A stretch of DNA of 64,000 nt from CAXTPV01 sp965276715 (GTDB lineage: Bacteria; Pseudomonadota; Alphaproteobacteria; Acetobacterales; Acetobacteraceae): assembly GCA_965276715.1 (NCBI GenBank), contig OZ255622.1:1736001-1800000 (forward strand), read 5' to 3'. This document shows, piece by piece, positions 18,739 through 27,365 of the stretch. The stretch's first letter is position 1, and every line of letters starts with the position of its first letter. The notes below the pieces were generated by a model. The model searched no databases, was not told where the DNA came from, and saw only the letters and a list, made by a program, of their open reading frames with translations. The position numbers and the translations under genes were made by a program.

Positions 18739-19518
18739 GTGTATATCCCGCCAGATGTCTACAGGATCGAGAACCCGCATATCGAGGCCGCGGCACGGGT
18801 GTTCAGCCGGCACGACGGATTCGACCCCGGCTCCGGACTCCGGCACGTGTTCATCTGCTTCACCAACAGGTCCGGGTCGAACTACCTTGCGGACGCTTTG
18901 GGATCCGGCGGCATCGTCAATCTGAGCGGCGAGTATTTCAATGGGGACACGATCCGGGAGATCGTGGTTCGGCACCATCTGCCATCGCTTTCGGCGTATC
19001 TGGACTTTCTCCGCATACAAGAGTCCAAGAACAACATCCTCGTCAGCAAGATCGCGATCACCCAACTGGCGCTTCTGTACAAGTATGGATTTCTGCAATC
19101 ACTTGGAGATCGAGTGAATTACGTGTTCATAAAGCGCAACGACATTCTGGCTCAAGCCATCTCGACCCAGATCGCCTTCAAGACTAGGCAATGGACGAGT
19201 TTATCCGCCGTTCGCGATGAAGACATCTCGCTCGAATACTCGACTGACGACATCGCGATGACGATCGATGACATTGCTTTCCAGAACGCCTTGTGGATAC
19301 GCTTTTTTTCTCATAATGCCTTGAACGTGACCCACGTGACGTACGAGCGCCTCGTCAAGGAACCTGGCCATGTCCTCAACGACGTCTTTCGCGATTTGAA
19401 ACTTCCCGCGATCTATGACTTGGACAAAGTCGTCCTGCAGCCGCAGACACGGGAGATCAATCGCACCTGGCGTGAAACCTACCGACAAGCCATGGCGAAC
19501 CTTCCCGAACGGCCATAG
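18739..19518 (+). CDS. Stf0-family sulfotransferase
   Basis: 259 residues from GTG 18739 (AGAGG upstream). CFTNRSGSNYLADAL near residues 35-49 is the 5'-phosphosulfate-binding loop of Stf0-type enzymes. VFIKRNDILAQAISTQIA matches the 3'-phosphate-binding Arg/Ser segment. Mycobacterial Stf0 transfers sulfate from PAPS to trehalose; relatives in proteobacterial polysaccharide loci are thought to sulfate sugars. The neighbouring GT61 and acetyltransferase genes suggest a sulfated, acetylated glycan. The 3' end overlaps the convergent acetyltransferase gene by 62 bases. Base composition is slightly AT-richer than its neighbours. Confidence 0.85.
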   Translation: MYIPPDVYRIENPHIEAAARVFSRHDGFDPGSGLRHVFICFTNRSGSNYLADALGSGGIVNLSGEYFNGDTIREIVVRHHLPSLSAYLDFLRIQESKNNILVSKIAITQLALLYKYGFLQSLGDRVNYVFIKRNDILAQAISTQIAFKTRQWTSLSAVRDEDISLEYSTDDIAMTIDDIAFQNALWIRFFSHNALNVTHVTYERLVKEPGHVLNDVFRDLKLPAIYDLDKVVLQPQTREINRTWRETYRQAMANLPERP

Positions 19519-20338
19519 CCTCGCGCGAACCGTCCGCGGACACGGTGCCTTGCGCGTAACGTCTTGCGGCCCGTAAGAAATTCTCGATGTCCGGCGACAT
19601 CATCGAAGGCAGGAACTGATCAACGACATCATCCGGCCAATCCCACCACCGGATTTCAAGAAGCGTCTTGACCTGCTGCTCGGGAAACCGCAGCCGTGTC
19701 AGACGGCCCGGATTTCCCACCACGATGCCATATGGCGGCACGTCGCGAGTGACGACGGACTTCGCGCCGATGACGGCGCCGTCTCCGATGGTCACCCCCG
19801 AACAGATGAATGCGTCCGCTCCAATCCAGACATCGTTGCCGATCACGACGTCACCTTTCGTGTCGTGATCGGAAGCTCCATCCGGCACGGATGGCCAGTA
19901 GCCTCGGAGCGCCGCGAACGGGTAGGAACTGACCATGTCGATGCGATGATTGCCCAAAGCAATGACGAGACCGCTTGCCATCGACGTGTATTTGCCGACA
20001 GAGAAGCTGGCGCGACCCGCCTCGAAGAAACGAGGATGACCGTAGGTGTGGTCGCCGACGCTCCAGCCGAAATCCCGTATTTGTTCGGCCAGATCGATCT
20101 TCGTTCCGGGTCGACGGATCGATCCGGGCGGTTGTTCGGCCAGACAGAGGATGATCGCTGGAATCGGGATGTGGTGACCTGTCAGGACAAGCCGCTTGTC
20201 GCGCGTCTCGACACTCTCGAACCGTGCTGTGACAGTTCGCTCCTCGTTGAGAAGACAGACAACGCCGTCCTCGATGAGCCAATATCTCTCGTTCGGGTGG
20301 TCGTAGTTACGAATTGTCCCGTCCGCGGCAAACTGCAT
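19457..20338 (-). CDS. Xenobiotic-type hexapeptide acetyltransferase with N-terminal beta domain
   Basis: 293 residues from ATG 20338. Residues ~80-230 form a left-handed beta-helix acetyltransferase of the CatB/XAT class: GKYTSMASGLVIALGNHRID, KGDVVIGNDVWIGADAFIC and GAVIGAKSVVTRDVPPYGIV. The catalytic His is in GNHRID. Before it lies a small domain reading MQFAADGTIRNYDHPNERYW and WLIEDGVVCLLNEE. The frame remains open and protein-like upstream to an ATT at 20420-20422 (ETLVGSRWQFSHKDGPVE), with GGAG ten bases before it, so the true start may be ATT or the 5' end may be damaged. It probably O-acetylates sugars of the locus. Confidence 0.85.
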   Translation of the reverse strand: MQFAADGTIRNYDHPNERYWLIEDGVVCLLNEERTVTARFESVETRDKRLVLTGHHIPIPAIILCLAEQPPGSIRRPGTKIDLAEQIRDFGWSVGDHTYGHPRFFEAGRASFSVGKYTSMASGLVIALGNHRIDMVSSYPFAALRGYWPSVPDGASDHDTKGDVVIGNDVWIGADAFICSGVTIGDGAVIGAKSVVTRDVPPYGIVVGNPGRLTRLRFPEQQVKTLLEIRWWDWPDDVVDQFLPSMMSPDIENFLRAARRYAQGTVSADGSREAMAVREGSPWLVGRFHARCD

Positions 20339-20595
20339 TGCCGGCGTCTCGACCGGTCCATCCTTGTGACTGAACTGCCAGCGGGACCCGACCAGCGTCT
20401 CTGTTGTGACAGGGCGAAAAATGGCATCGACGCTCCATCCGAATGCCGGTAACTAACACTATTGTTGGCGAGACGCGACAGGAAAGCAACGCGACAGGAC
20501 GCCGAACGGGAACGGATCGCCTCCCTCGAGGAGACACGCTCCGGCCCCCGGATCTTGCGTCCGGGCGGTGTCGGGTGGATGGGGACGTTCCGAGC

Positions 20596-21201
20596 ATGGC
20601 CATGACGATCATCGACAGAGGGCACGACAACAAGGTGGTGGTCCCGGACGGCGCGCTGGAACTCGGAGATGGGGTCATCGAGTTCGACGGAAACGACAGT
20701 CTCGTCGTCATCGGGCAGCCCCTTGCCTGGGGCACCCCCTACCTCCGGCTGGCAGGTGGTTCCAAGGTCGTCATCGGCGAGGCGTGCGTCCTTGGCAGGC
20801 TTTGGGCCTATGTCTCACACGGAGCCTGCCTGACCATCGGCAAGCATTTGAGTCTTTCCGGCCGAGCGAGCTTCACGATGCATGAGCCGGCTGACATCAC
20901 GCTCGGTCATGGCTGCCTGATCGCCGACGAGACGCATTTCATGGCATCCGACATGCACTCGATCATCGATGTCCATGACGGAAGGCGGCTCAATCCCCCA
21001 CGATCGATCGTGATCGGAGATCGTGTCTGGATCGGATTTCGCGCCATGGTTCTTCCGGGGGCGGAGATCGGACATGGCTCCGTGATCGGCGCCGGATCCG
21101 TGGTCACCGGGATGATCGAGCCGCAATGCGTGGCCGTCGGCATCCCGGCGAAAGTGGTGAGACGCGATGTGACATGGGATCAGCGCCTGCTGCCCTACTG
21201 A
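20596..21201 (+). CDS. Hexapeptide-repeat acyltransferase (left-handed beta-helix)
   Basis: 201 residues from ATG 20596; the frame is open upstream to 20443 but that part is not protein-like. Hexapeptide repeats run through most of it: VVIGEACVLGRLWAYVSHGA, LTIGKHLSLSGRASF, DITLGHGCLIADE. The canonical end is IVIGDRVWIGFRAMVLPGAE and GSVIGAGSVVTGMIEPQCVA. A His in the MASDMHSI loop is the expected base. It resembles sugar O-acetyltransferases of polysaccharide clusters. It diverges from the acetyltransferase at 20338; the ~170-250 bases between hold both promoters. Confidence 0.88.
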   Translation: MAMTIIDRGHDNKVVVPDGALELGDGVIEFDGNDSLVVIGQPLAWGTPYLRLAGGSKVVIGEACVLGRLWAYVSHGACLTIGKHLSLSGRASFTMHEPADITLGHGCLIADETHFMASDMHSIIDVHDGRRLNPPRSIVIGDRVWIGFRAMVLPGAEIGHGSVIGAGSVVTGMIEPQCVAVGIPAKVVRRDVTWDQRLLPY

Positions 21202-21221
21202 CAGGACATGCCAGGTCTCGA

Positions 21222-22487
21222 CTACACCGCCAGCCGATCCAGCATCGGCTGTGTGACCAGGCACACGCCCCGGTCGGTCCGCCGGAAGCGCTTGGCGTCC
21301 TGCTCCGGGTCCTCGCCGATCACCATCCCGGACGGGATCCTCACACCGCTGTCGATCACCACGTTCGAGACCCGCGCCGAACGTCCGATATCGACGTACG
21401 GCAGCAGCACCGCGCCGTCGATCCGGGCATAGGAGTTCACCCGCACATTGCTGAACAATAACGAACGCTGCACGTTCGCACCCGACACGATGCAGCCGCC
21501 CGACACCAGCGACGAGACGGCCGAACCGCGTCGGTCGTCCTCGTCGTGGATGAACTTCGCCGGCGGCGTGATCGGACTGAAGGTCCAGATCGGCCAGTCC
21601 CGATCATAGAGATCGAAGCCCGGAACGAAATCGGTCAGGTCGATGTTCGCCTGCCAATATGCATCCACCGTGCCCACGTCGCGCCAGTAGGAATCGGGTT
21701 CGGCCGCCGAGCGGACGCACGACTCGCTGAACTGGTGCGCGACCGCCGAGCCATGCGCCACGATGTACGGAATGATGTCCTTGCCGAAATCGCGCGACGA
21801 TGCCGGATCGGCCGCATCACGCCGCAACTGCTCGATCAGGAACTTCGTCTCGAAGACGTAGATCCCCATGCTCGCGAGCGCCACCGCGGGCTTGCCCGGC
21901 ATCGGCGGCGGATCCTTCGGTTTCTCCAGGAACGACACGATGCGGTTGCCCTCGTCGACATGCAGCACGCCGAAGCCGCTCGCCTCCGACCGCGGCACCT
22001 CGACGACGCCCACCGTGACGTCCGCGCCCTGCCGCACATGCTGCTGCAGCATGTGCTCGTAATCCATCTTGTAGATATGATCGCCCGCCAGAAGCACGAT
22101 GTAGTGCGGCGCGTAGCCCTCGATGATGTCGATGTTCTGGAACACCGCGTCCGCCGTGCCCGCATACCATTGCGTCTCCGAGACGCGCTGGCTCGCCGGC
22201 AGGATGTCGAAACTCTCGTTGCGCTCCGGCCGGAAGAAGTTCCAGCCGCTCTGCAGGTGCCGGATCAGGCTGTGCGCCTTGTATTGCGTAGCGACCCCGA
22301 TCCGCCGGATGCCGGAATTGAGCGCGTTCGACAGCGCGAAATCGATGATGCGCGACTTGCCGCCGAAATAGACCGCGGGCTTGGCGCGCCGGTCGGTGAG
22401 TTCCATCAGCCGGCTGCCGCGTCCGCCCGCCAGCACATAGGCCATCGCCTGGCGCGACAGCGGACCGGCCGTGGATGTCGAAGGCAT
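21222..22487 (-). CDS. glgC: Glucose-1-phosphate adenylyltransferase
   Basis: 421 residues, family-typical length. Makes ADP-glucose from ATP and glucose-1-phosphate for glycogen synthesis. Motifs: AYVLAGGRGSRLMELTDRRA with the nucleotide loop, KPAVYFGGKSRIIDF, WYAGTADAVFQN, VLLAGDHIYKMDY, and SGFGVLHVDEGNRIVSFLEK with the glucose-1-phosphate contact region. The C-terminal beta-helix ends with VIDSGVRIPSGMVIGEDPEQ. It lies 17 bases downstream of the glycogen synthase gene, in the same operon. Confidence 0.97.
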   Translation of the reverse strand: MPSTSTAGPLSRQAMAYVLAGGRGSRLMELTDRRAKPAVYFGGKSRIIDFALSNALNSGIRRIGVATQYKAHSLIRHLQSGWNFFRPERNESFDILPASQRVSETQWYAGTADAVFQNIDIIEGYAPHYIVLLAGDHIYKMDYEHMLQQHVRQGADVTVGVVEVPRSEASGFGVLHVDEGNRIVSFLEKPKDPPPMPGKPAVALASMGIYVFETKFLIEQLRRDAADPASSRDFGKDIIPYIVAHGSAVAHQFSESCVRSAAEPDSYWRDVGTVDAYWQANIDLTDFVPGFDLYDRDWPIWTFSPITPPAKFIHDEDDRRGSAVSSLVSGGCIVSGANVQRSLLFSNVRVNSYARIDGAVLLPYVDIGRSARVSNVVIDSGVRIPSGMVIGEDPEQDAKRFRRTDRGVCLVTQPMLDRLAV

Positions 22488-22504
22488 CGGTCAATCTCCT
22501 CGCA

Positions 22505-23722
22505 TCAGCATTGTCGCGTTCCGTCCAGCAACGACGCGTAGAGGTCGAGCGTCGTGGACGCGATCGCGTTCCACGAGAAATGCGTCACGGCACGCCGCCT
22601 GCCGGCCTTGCCGAACCGCTCGCACAGGGCCGGATCGCGCGCCAGCCGGTTGATCGCGTCCGCGAGCCGCCGGGAGAATTCCTCGGGATCGGCCGGATCG
22701 AAACTGCCCGGCACGAGCACCGGATCGACCAGCAGTCCGGTCTCCTCCGGCACCACCACGTCGGGGATGCCGCCCACCGCGGTCGCCACCACCGCCGTCT
22801 CGCACGCCATCGCCTCGAGATTGATGATGCCGAACGGCTCGTAGACCGACGGGCAGCAGAACACGCTCGCCGCCCCATGCAGCGCGATGATGTCCGCGCG
22901 TGGCAGCATCTCTCGGATCCAGATCACGCCGGGCCGGACGGACGCGACCGCGTCCACGCCGGCCGCCATCTCCCGGCCGATCTCGGGCGTGTCGGGCGCG
23001 CCCGCGCACAGCACCACCTGCAGGCCGGGATCGAGATGGCGGATCGCGCGGACCAGATGGATGATGCCCTTCTGCCGCGTGATCCTGCCCACGAACAGCA
23101 CGAACGGACGCGCGGCATCGATCCCGTGCCGGCTGACGGCCTCGGACGACCCGCCGGGCCGATACTCGTCCGGATCGATCCCGTTATGGATCACATGGAC
23201 GCGCTCGGGCGCCACGTCGAACAATCGCCGCACGTCCTCGCGCGTCTCGCGCGACACCGCGATGATCGCGTCGGCGCTCTCGATCGCGGTCCGCTCCATC
23301 CACGCGCTCAGGTGATAGGCGTTCCCGAGCTGCTCCACCTTCCACGGCCGCAGCGGCTCGAGGGAATGGATCGTCAGCACATAGGGAACGCCCCAGAGCT
23401 TGGCCGCGAGCAGGCCGCCCATGTCCGCATACCAGGTGTGGCAATGCACGATGTCGGCTGCGAGCGTATCCTTGGCCATCATCAGCGAGCGCGCGAACGC
23501 GTCGACCGCGCCCACGAAGCGCGGATCGGTGTTCCTCGCGGTCTCGTCCCACTGCGGATAGCCGCGCACAGCGAGCTGGCCGTCCGACGACACCTGGTCG
23601 CCGAAGCAGCGCACCTCGACGCCGACATGCGCGGCGAGCGCCCGGCTCAGATACTCCACATGCACGCCGGCGCCGCCATAGACGTAGGGCGGGTATTCCT
23701 TGGAGAACAACGCCACCTTCAT
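22505..23722 (-). CDS. glgA: ADP-glucose-dependent glycosyltransferase, Corynebacterium-type glycogen synthase (GlgA/GlgM class)
   Basis: 405 residues beginning MKVALFSKEYPPYVYGGAGV. This is a GT4 enzyme of the short actinobacterial glycogen synthase type rather than the ~480-residue GT5 GlgA of enterobacteria. Donor-side motif SVYEPFGIINLEAMACETAV holds the E-x7-E pair. FVLFVGRITRQKGIIHLVRA begins the second Rossmann domain. In mycobacteria this class (GlgM) makes maltose-1-phosphate from ADP-glucose for GlgE. Pairing with glgC supports ADP-glucose as donor. Whether the product is glycogen or maltose-1-phosphate cannot be decided here; no glgE or treS is in the window. Confidence 0.92.
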   Translation of the reverse strand: MKVALFSKEYPPYVYGGAGVHVEYLSRALAAHVGVEVRCFGDQVSSDGQLAVRGYPQWDETARNTDPRFVGAVDAFARSLMMAKDTLAADIVHCHTWYADMGGLLAAKLWGVPYVLTIHSLEPLRPWKVEQLGNAYHLSAWMERTAIESADAIIAVSRETREDVRRLFDVAPERVHVIHNGIDPDEYRPGGSSEAVSRHGIDAARPFVLFVGRITRQKGIIHLVRAIRHLDPGLQVVLCAGAPDTPEIGREMAAGVDAVASVRPGVIWIREMLPRADIIALHGAASVFCCPSVYEPFGIINLEAMACETAVVATAVGGIPDVVVPEETGLLVDPVLVPGSFDPADPEEFSRRLADAINRLARDPALCERFGKAGRRRAVTHFSWNAIASTTLDLYASLLDGTRQC

Positions 23723-23781
23723 GCCGGCTTCGCCTTTCTGCGCCGCCGAACGCTCCCTCCGCGCACGCCGAGCGTCAAGCG

Positions 23782-25284
23782 TCAGCGGCGGTCGTCGTGC
23801 AACGTATCGAGATCGGCGAACCGGGTGAACTCGCCCTCGAAGAATAATTCTATTCGGCCCGTCGGACCATGGCGCTGCTTCTCCAGCAGCAGCTCCGCCT
23901 TGTTGTGGACGAAATCCATGTCGCGTTGCCACTTGTCGGTTGCGGTCTGGAACTTGTCGTCGTTGTCGAACGCCATCTGTTTGGGCTGCCGCTGCTGCAG
24001 GTAGTACTCGTCGCGGTAGACGAACATCACCGCGTCCGCGTCCTGCTCGATCGAGCCCGACTCGCGCAGGTCCGACAATTGCGGCCGCTTGTCCTCCCGG
24101 CTCTCCACCGCGCGCGACAACTGGCTGAGTGCCAACACCGGCACCTCGAGCTCCTTGGCGATCGCCTTCAGTCCCTGCGTGATCATGCTGATCTCGAGCA
24201 CCCGGTTCTCCGGCCGGGTGCCGAGCGCCGGCCGCATCAGTTGCAGGTAATCCACCACCACCAGCGCAAGCCCCCGCGTGCGCGCGAGCCGCCGGCAGCG
24301 CGTCCGCAGCGCCGACAGCGACAGCGCCGGCGTGTCGTCGATCAGCAGCGGCAACAGCGCCAGCTCGCGCGACACCTGCACGAAGCGGTCGAAATCACGC
24401 TGGTTGATCTCGCCCCGCCGGATCCGCTCGCTGCCCACGCGCGACTCCTCGGACAGCAGGCGCGTCGCCAATTGCTCGGAGCTCATCTCGAGCGAGAAGA
24501 TCGCGACCGACCCCTTGGGCAGCGTGCCGTCGCCACGCGCCCGCGCGTCGCGCAGCAGTCCCTGTGCGGCGCCGAACGCGATCTTGGTCGCGAGTGCGGT
24601 CTTCCCCATTCCCGGCCGTCCGGCCAGGATCAGCAGGTCGGACGGATGCAGCCCGCCCGTCTTCTTGTCGAGGTCGCGCAGGCCCGTCGTCAGCCCGGAC
24701 ACGCCGCCCTCGCGGTGGAACGCCTGCTCGGCCAGCGCGATCGCCTTGGCGAGCGCGCCCTCGAACGGCTCCGGGCCGCCCTCGGCGCCGCCACGCGTGG
24801 CGAGCTGGAACAGCGACTGCTCGGCGACCTCGATCTGCGCCCGCCCGTCGAGCCCGTCCTCGCCCGCGACGAAGGCCTGGTTGACCATCGTCTCGCCGAC
24901 ATCGATCAGCTCGCGCCGCAGCCAGCTGTCATGCACCGCGCGGCCGTACTCGCCGGCGTTGATGATGCCGACCATCGCCGAGACGAGCTGCGCGAGGTAG
25001 GCCGTCCCGCCCACCTCGTCGAGCGCCCCCGAATGTTCGAGCTCGGCCTTGAGCGTGACCGCATCCGCGAGCTGCCCGGCCTCGATCCGCCGCGCGATCG
25101 AGGCGAAGATCCGCCCATGCACCGGGTCGGCGAAATGCTCCGCGCCCAGGAAGTCCGACACCCGCTCGAATGCCTTGTTGTTGGCGAGCAGCGCGCCCAG
25201 CAGGGCCTGTTCGGCGGCCAGGTTCGACGGCGGCAGGCGCTGCTGGCCGAAGAGGGGCTCCGAGCCTCGTTCGATGTTGTTCAC
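23782..25284 (-). CDS. dnaB: Replicative DNA helicase DnaB
   Basis: 500 residues from GTG 25284 (VNNIERGSEPLFGQQRLPPS). The N-terminal helical domain starts at LAAEQALLGALLANNKAFE. The C-terminal RecA-like domain carries Walker A GRPGMGKTALATK, SLEMSSEQLATRLLSEESRV, the Walker B strand ALVVVDYLQLM and LSQLSRAVESREDKRPQLSD. DnaB is the hexameric helicase of the replication fork. The frame is open a further 38 codons upstream but that part is not DnaB-like. The stop is 59 bases before the glycogen synthase gene, so partial co-transcription is possible. Confidence 0.98.
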   Translation of the reverse strand: MNNIERGSEPLFGQQRLPPSNLAAEQALLGALLANNKAFERVSDFLGAEHFADPVHGRIFASIARRIEAGQLADAVTLKAELEHSGALDEVGGTAYLAQLVSAMVGIINAGEYGRAVHDSWLRRELIDVGETMVNQAFVAGEDGLDGRAQIEVAEQSLFQLATRGGAEGGPEPFEGALAKAIALAEQAFHREGGVSGLTTGLRDLDKKTGGLHPSDLLILAGRPGMGKTALATKIAFGAAQGLLRDARARGDGTLPKGSVAIFSLEMSSEQLATRLLSEESRVGSERIRRGEINQRDFDRFVQVSRELALLPLLIDDTPALSLSALRTRCRRLARTRGLALVVVDYLQLMRPALGTRPENRVLEISMITQGLKAIAKELEVPVLALSQLSRAVESREDKRPQLSDLRESGSIEQDADAVMFVYRDEYYLQQRQPKQMAFDNDDKFQTATDKWQRDMDFVHNKAELLLEKQRHGPTGRIELFFEGEFTRFADLDTLHDDRR

Positions 25285-25360
25285 CCGACCGAGCCTAGAG
25301 CGTTGTCCGCCCACCGTCCCTGTGGATGGCTGTGGATCACGGGCATGAACCCCGGTCCGG

Positions 25361-26119
25361 CTACGAAGCGGGATCGCGGGCGAGTCTGGGCAGAACACCG
25401 GACGGCTTGAGCGTCCCGTCGAAGCCCTGGTCGAGCAGGACGGTCCAGCCCTTCATCCAGGCCTCGACGCGATCCTTCCGTGGCGCGGGCAGATCGATCT
25501 GGACGCTCATGAACTCCCGGTCGCCGGTCCGGAACCAGACCGACCGCGTCATCGCAACCGGCGGCTCGGTGCCGACCTCGCGCAGACGCTCGCGCGCCGC
25601 ATCGAGGATGCTGCGCGGCTGGCCGTCCGCGACCGGCATGGCGGCGGGTGCGGCACGGACAAACCAGCACGACCGCGTGCCGTCCGGTCGGACCGGCAGC
25701 ACATGGGACGCGAAATTGGTCGGATCGGCGCACTGCACCGGCAGCCCCGGTGATGCCGCCGAAGGACCGGTGGTGGCGATGGCGTCGAGGAGGCCGCTGA
25801 CGCGGCCGTGCTGCAGCCGGGCCAGAACGATCTCCGTCACCTCGCCGTCCGGCTCGAACCGCCCCGCCAGCACCTCGTGCCAGTCACCGGCCGGCAGCGG
25901 CAGCGAGCGGCCGGCGAGCGGCGTCAGCGTGCGCAGCGACGGGATCATCGTCGGTCCCACGACCCTGGAGGTGGTGGCGGGGGCGCCCTGGATCAGGGCG
26001 AACACGCGCTCGATCCCAGGCGTGGGATAGAGCGCGGTCAGGGCGCCGAAGGTCAGGGTGGCGCCGATGCACAGGCGCCAGAGCGGAGCGCGGCGCCACA
26101 GCCTCCCGGCGGCGCTCAC
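25361..26119 (-). CDS. Unknown membrane-anchored protein of the AAA+ unit
   Basis: 252 residues. A basic lead (SAAGRLWRRAPLWR) and a hydrophobic segment LCIGATLTFGALTALY at ~15-31 predict a single N-terminal anchor, with the rest outside the cytoplasm. The remainder has two cysteines (VQCADP and RSCWFV), which could form a periplasmic disulfide, and no recognisable family. It begins 13 bases after the AAA+ gene stops, so it is almost certainly the third gene of that operon. Function unknown. Confidence 0.75.
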   Translation of the reverse strand: MSAAGRLWRRAPLWRLCIGATLTFGALTALYPTPGIERVFALIQGAPATTSRVVGPTMIPSLRTLTPLAGRSLPLPAGDWHEVLAGRFEPDGEVTEIVLARLQHGRVSGLLDAIATTGPSAASPGLPVQCADPTNFASHVLPVRPDGTRSCWFVRAAPAAMPVADGQPRSILDAARERLREVGTEPPVAMTRSVWFRTGDREFMSVQIDLPAPRKDRVEAWMKGWTVLLDQGFDGTLKPSGVLPRLARDPAS

Positions 26120-26132
26120 GCCAAGCCGGGCA

Positions 26133-27359
26133 TCAGGCGGCGACTTCGGCGCGCGCGCCCTCCGGTCCGCTGACGATGCGGATGCGCTTGCCGCCGGCCT
26201 GCTTGGCCTCGATGAGGCTGTCGCTGATCATGTCCTCGATCGAGCGGGTCAGGTCGCGCGCGCTGGCGGCGACGCCGAGCCGGTCCTGGCGCTGCATGAC
26301 CGCGAACAGCAGGGCGGGATCGATGCCGCCCACTTCCACGCCGAGGCCGTAGCCCGCGATCATCTGCTCGATCTCCAGCGCGGCGACGCGCGCGATGTCG
26401 AGGCCCCGCAGCGCGCGGAAGACGAAGATCCGGTCGAGCCGGTTCAGCACCTCCGGCGCGAAGCCGGCCTGGCGCAGCGCCTCGACCGATTCGGCGCGCA
26501 TCCGGTCGGGATCGCCCTCGTGATCGTCGGCGATCGCGGTCAGCGCGTCGGTCGCGATGTTCGACGTGAGCACGAAGATCGCCCGCATCGTCGAGACGAG
26601 CTGTCCGTTCGAGGCCTCGGTGACGTGGCCGTCGTTCCACGCGGTGAGGAACTTCTTGAACACGTCCGGATGCGCCTTCTCGATCTCGTCGAGCAGCACG
26701 ACGGCGTCGGGCTTCTCCTTCAGGCCGCCGGTGAGCTTGCCGTAGGTGTCCGAGCCGACATAACCCTTGGGCGAGCCGAACAACTGCGTCGCCGCATGCG
26801 GCGAGGACATCTGCGTCATGTCGAAATGCAGCAGCGGCCGGGCGAGCGCACGCGCCAGCACCTGCGCGAGGTAGGTCTTGCCGGTGCCGGGGGGTCCCGC
26901 AAGCAGGAAGATGCCGACCGGCTTGCGCCGGCTCGCGAGTGCGAGGCGCCGTCGGAGCTGGACCGCGACATCCTCGCAGACCTGATCCTGCCCGATCACG
27001 CGCGCGCGCAGGTCGGCCGCGAGCTGCGCCGCGTCGATGAACGTCTCGCGCTGCTGCGCCTCGAGCATGTCCTCGAGCGCGCGGCGGTTGGTCAGGCGGC
27101 CCAGGACATCCATCATCCATCCCCGCGGTCGCCGACGGCCCCGGATCTCGAGGCGGCGCGCCCGTGTCTCGTAGCCTAGCCCGGATAGCACCAGCAGCGC
27201 ACAGACGCCGGCGAGCACCGGAAAGGACGGCGCGCACCAGGCCAGCGCGCGCGCCAGCCAGCCGAACGAGAGATGCATCTGCATCGCGAGCTGCACCGAC
27301 GCGAGCGTCAGGAACACCAGCATCATCAGCGGCATCAGCCGGGCGAGCGCGGGCAGCAT
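26133..27359 (-). CDS. Membrane-anchored AAA+ ATPase, ClpA/ClpB D2-like
   Basis: 408 residues. Two hydrophobic segments (about 8-27 and 45-62) precede a basic linker. A single AAA+ module follows that resembles the second ring of ClpB/ClpA: Walker A GPPGTGKT at 155-162, pore-loop region LFGSPKGYVGSDTYGKLT, Walker B VVLLDEIEKAHPDVF at ~220-234, sensor-1 FVLTSN and an Arg-finger region VLNRLDRIFVFRAL. The GYVG pore loop is the substrate-gripping element of Clp unfoldases, so threading of a protein substrate is likely. It lacks the D1 ring, the Clp N-domain and the ClpB middle domain. Flanked by two small membrane-anchored unknowns at 6- and 13-base spacing. Confidence 0.88.
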   Translation of the reverse strand: MLPALARLMPLMMLVFLTLASVQLAMQMHLSFGWLARALAWCAPSFPVLAGVCALLVLSGLGYETRARRLEIRGRRRPRGWMMDVLGRLTNRRALEDMLEAQQRETFIDAAQLAADLRARVIGQDQVCEDVAVQLRRRLALASRRKPVGIFLLAGPPGTGKTYLAQVLARALARPLLHFDMTQMSSPHAATQLFGSPKGYVGSDTYGKLTGGLKEKPDAVVLLDEIEKAHPDVFKKFLTAWNDGHVTEASNGQLVSTMRAIFVLTSNIATDALTAIADDHEGDPDRMRAESVEALRQAGFAPEVLNRLDRIFVFRALRGLDIARVAALEIEQMIAGYGLGVEVGGIDPALLFAVMQRQDRLGVAASARDLTRSIEDMISDSLIEAKQAGGKRIRIVSGPEGARAEVAA

Positions 27360-27365
27360 CGGCGT

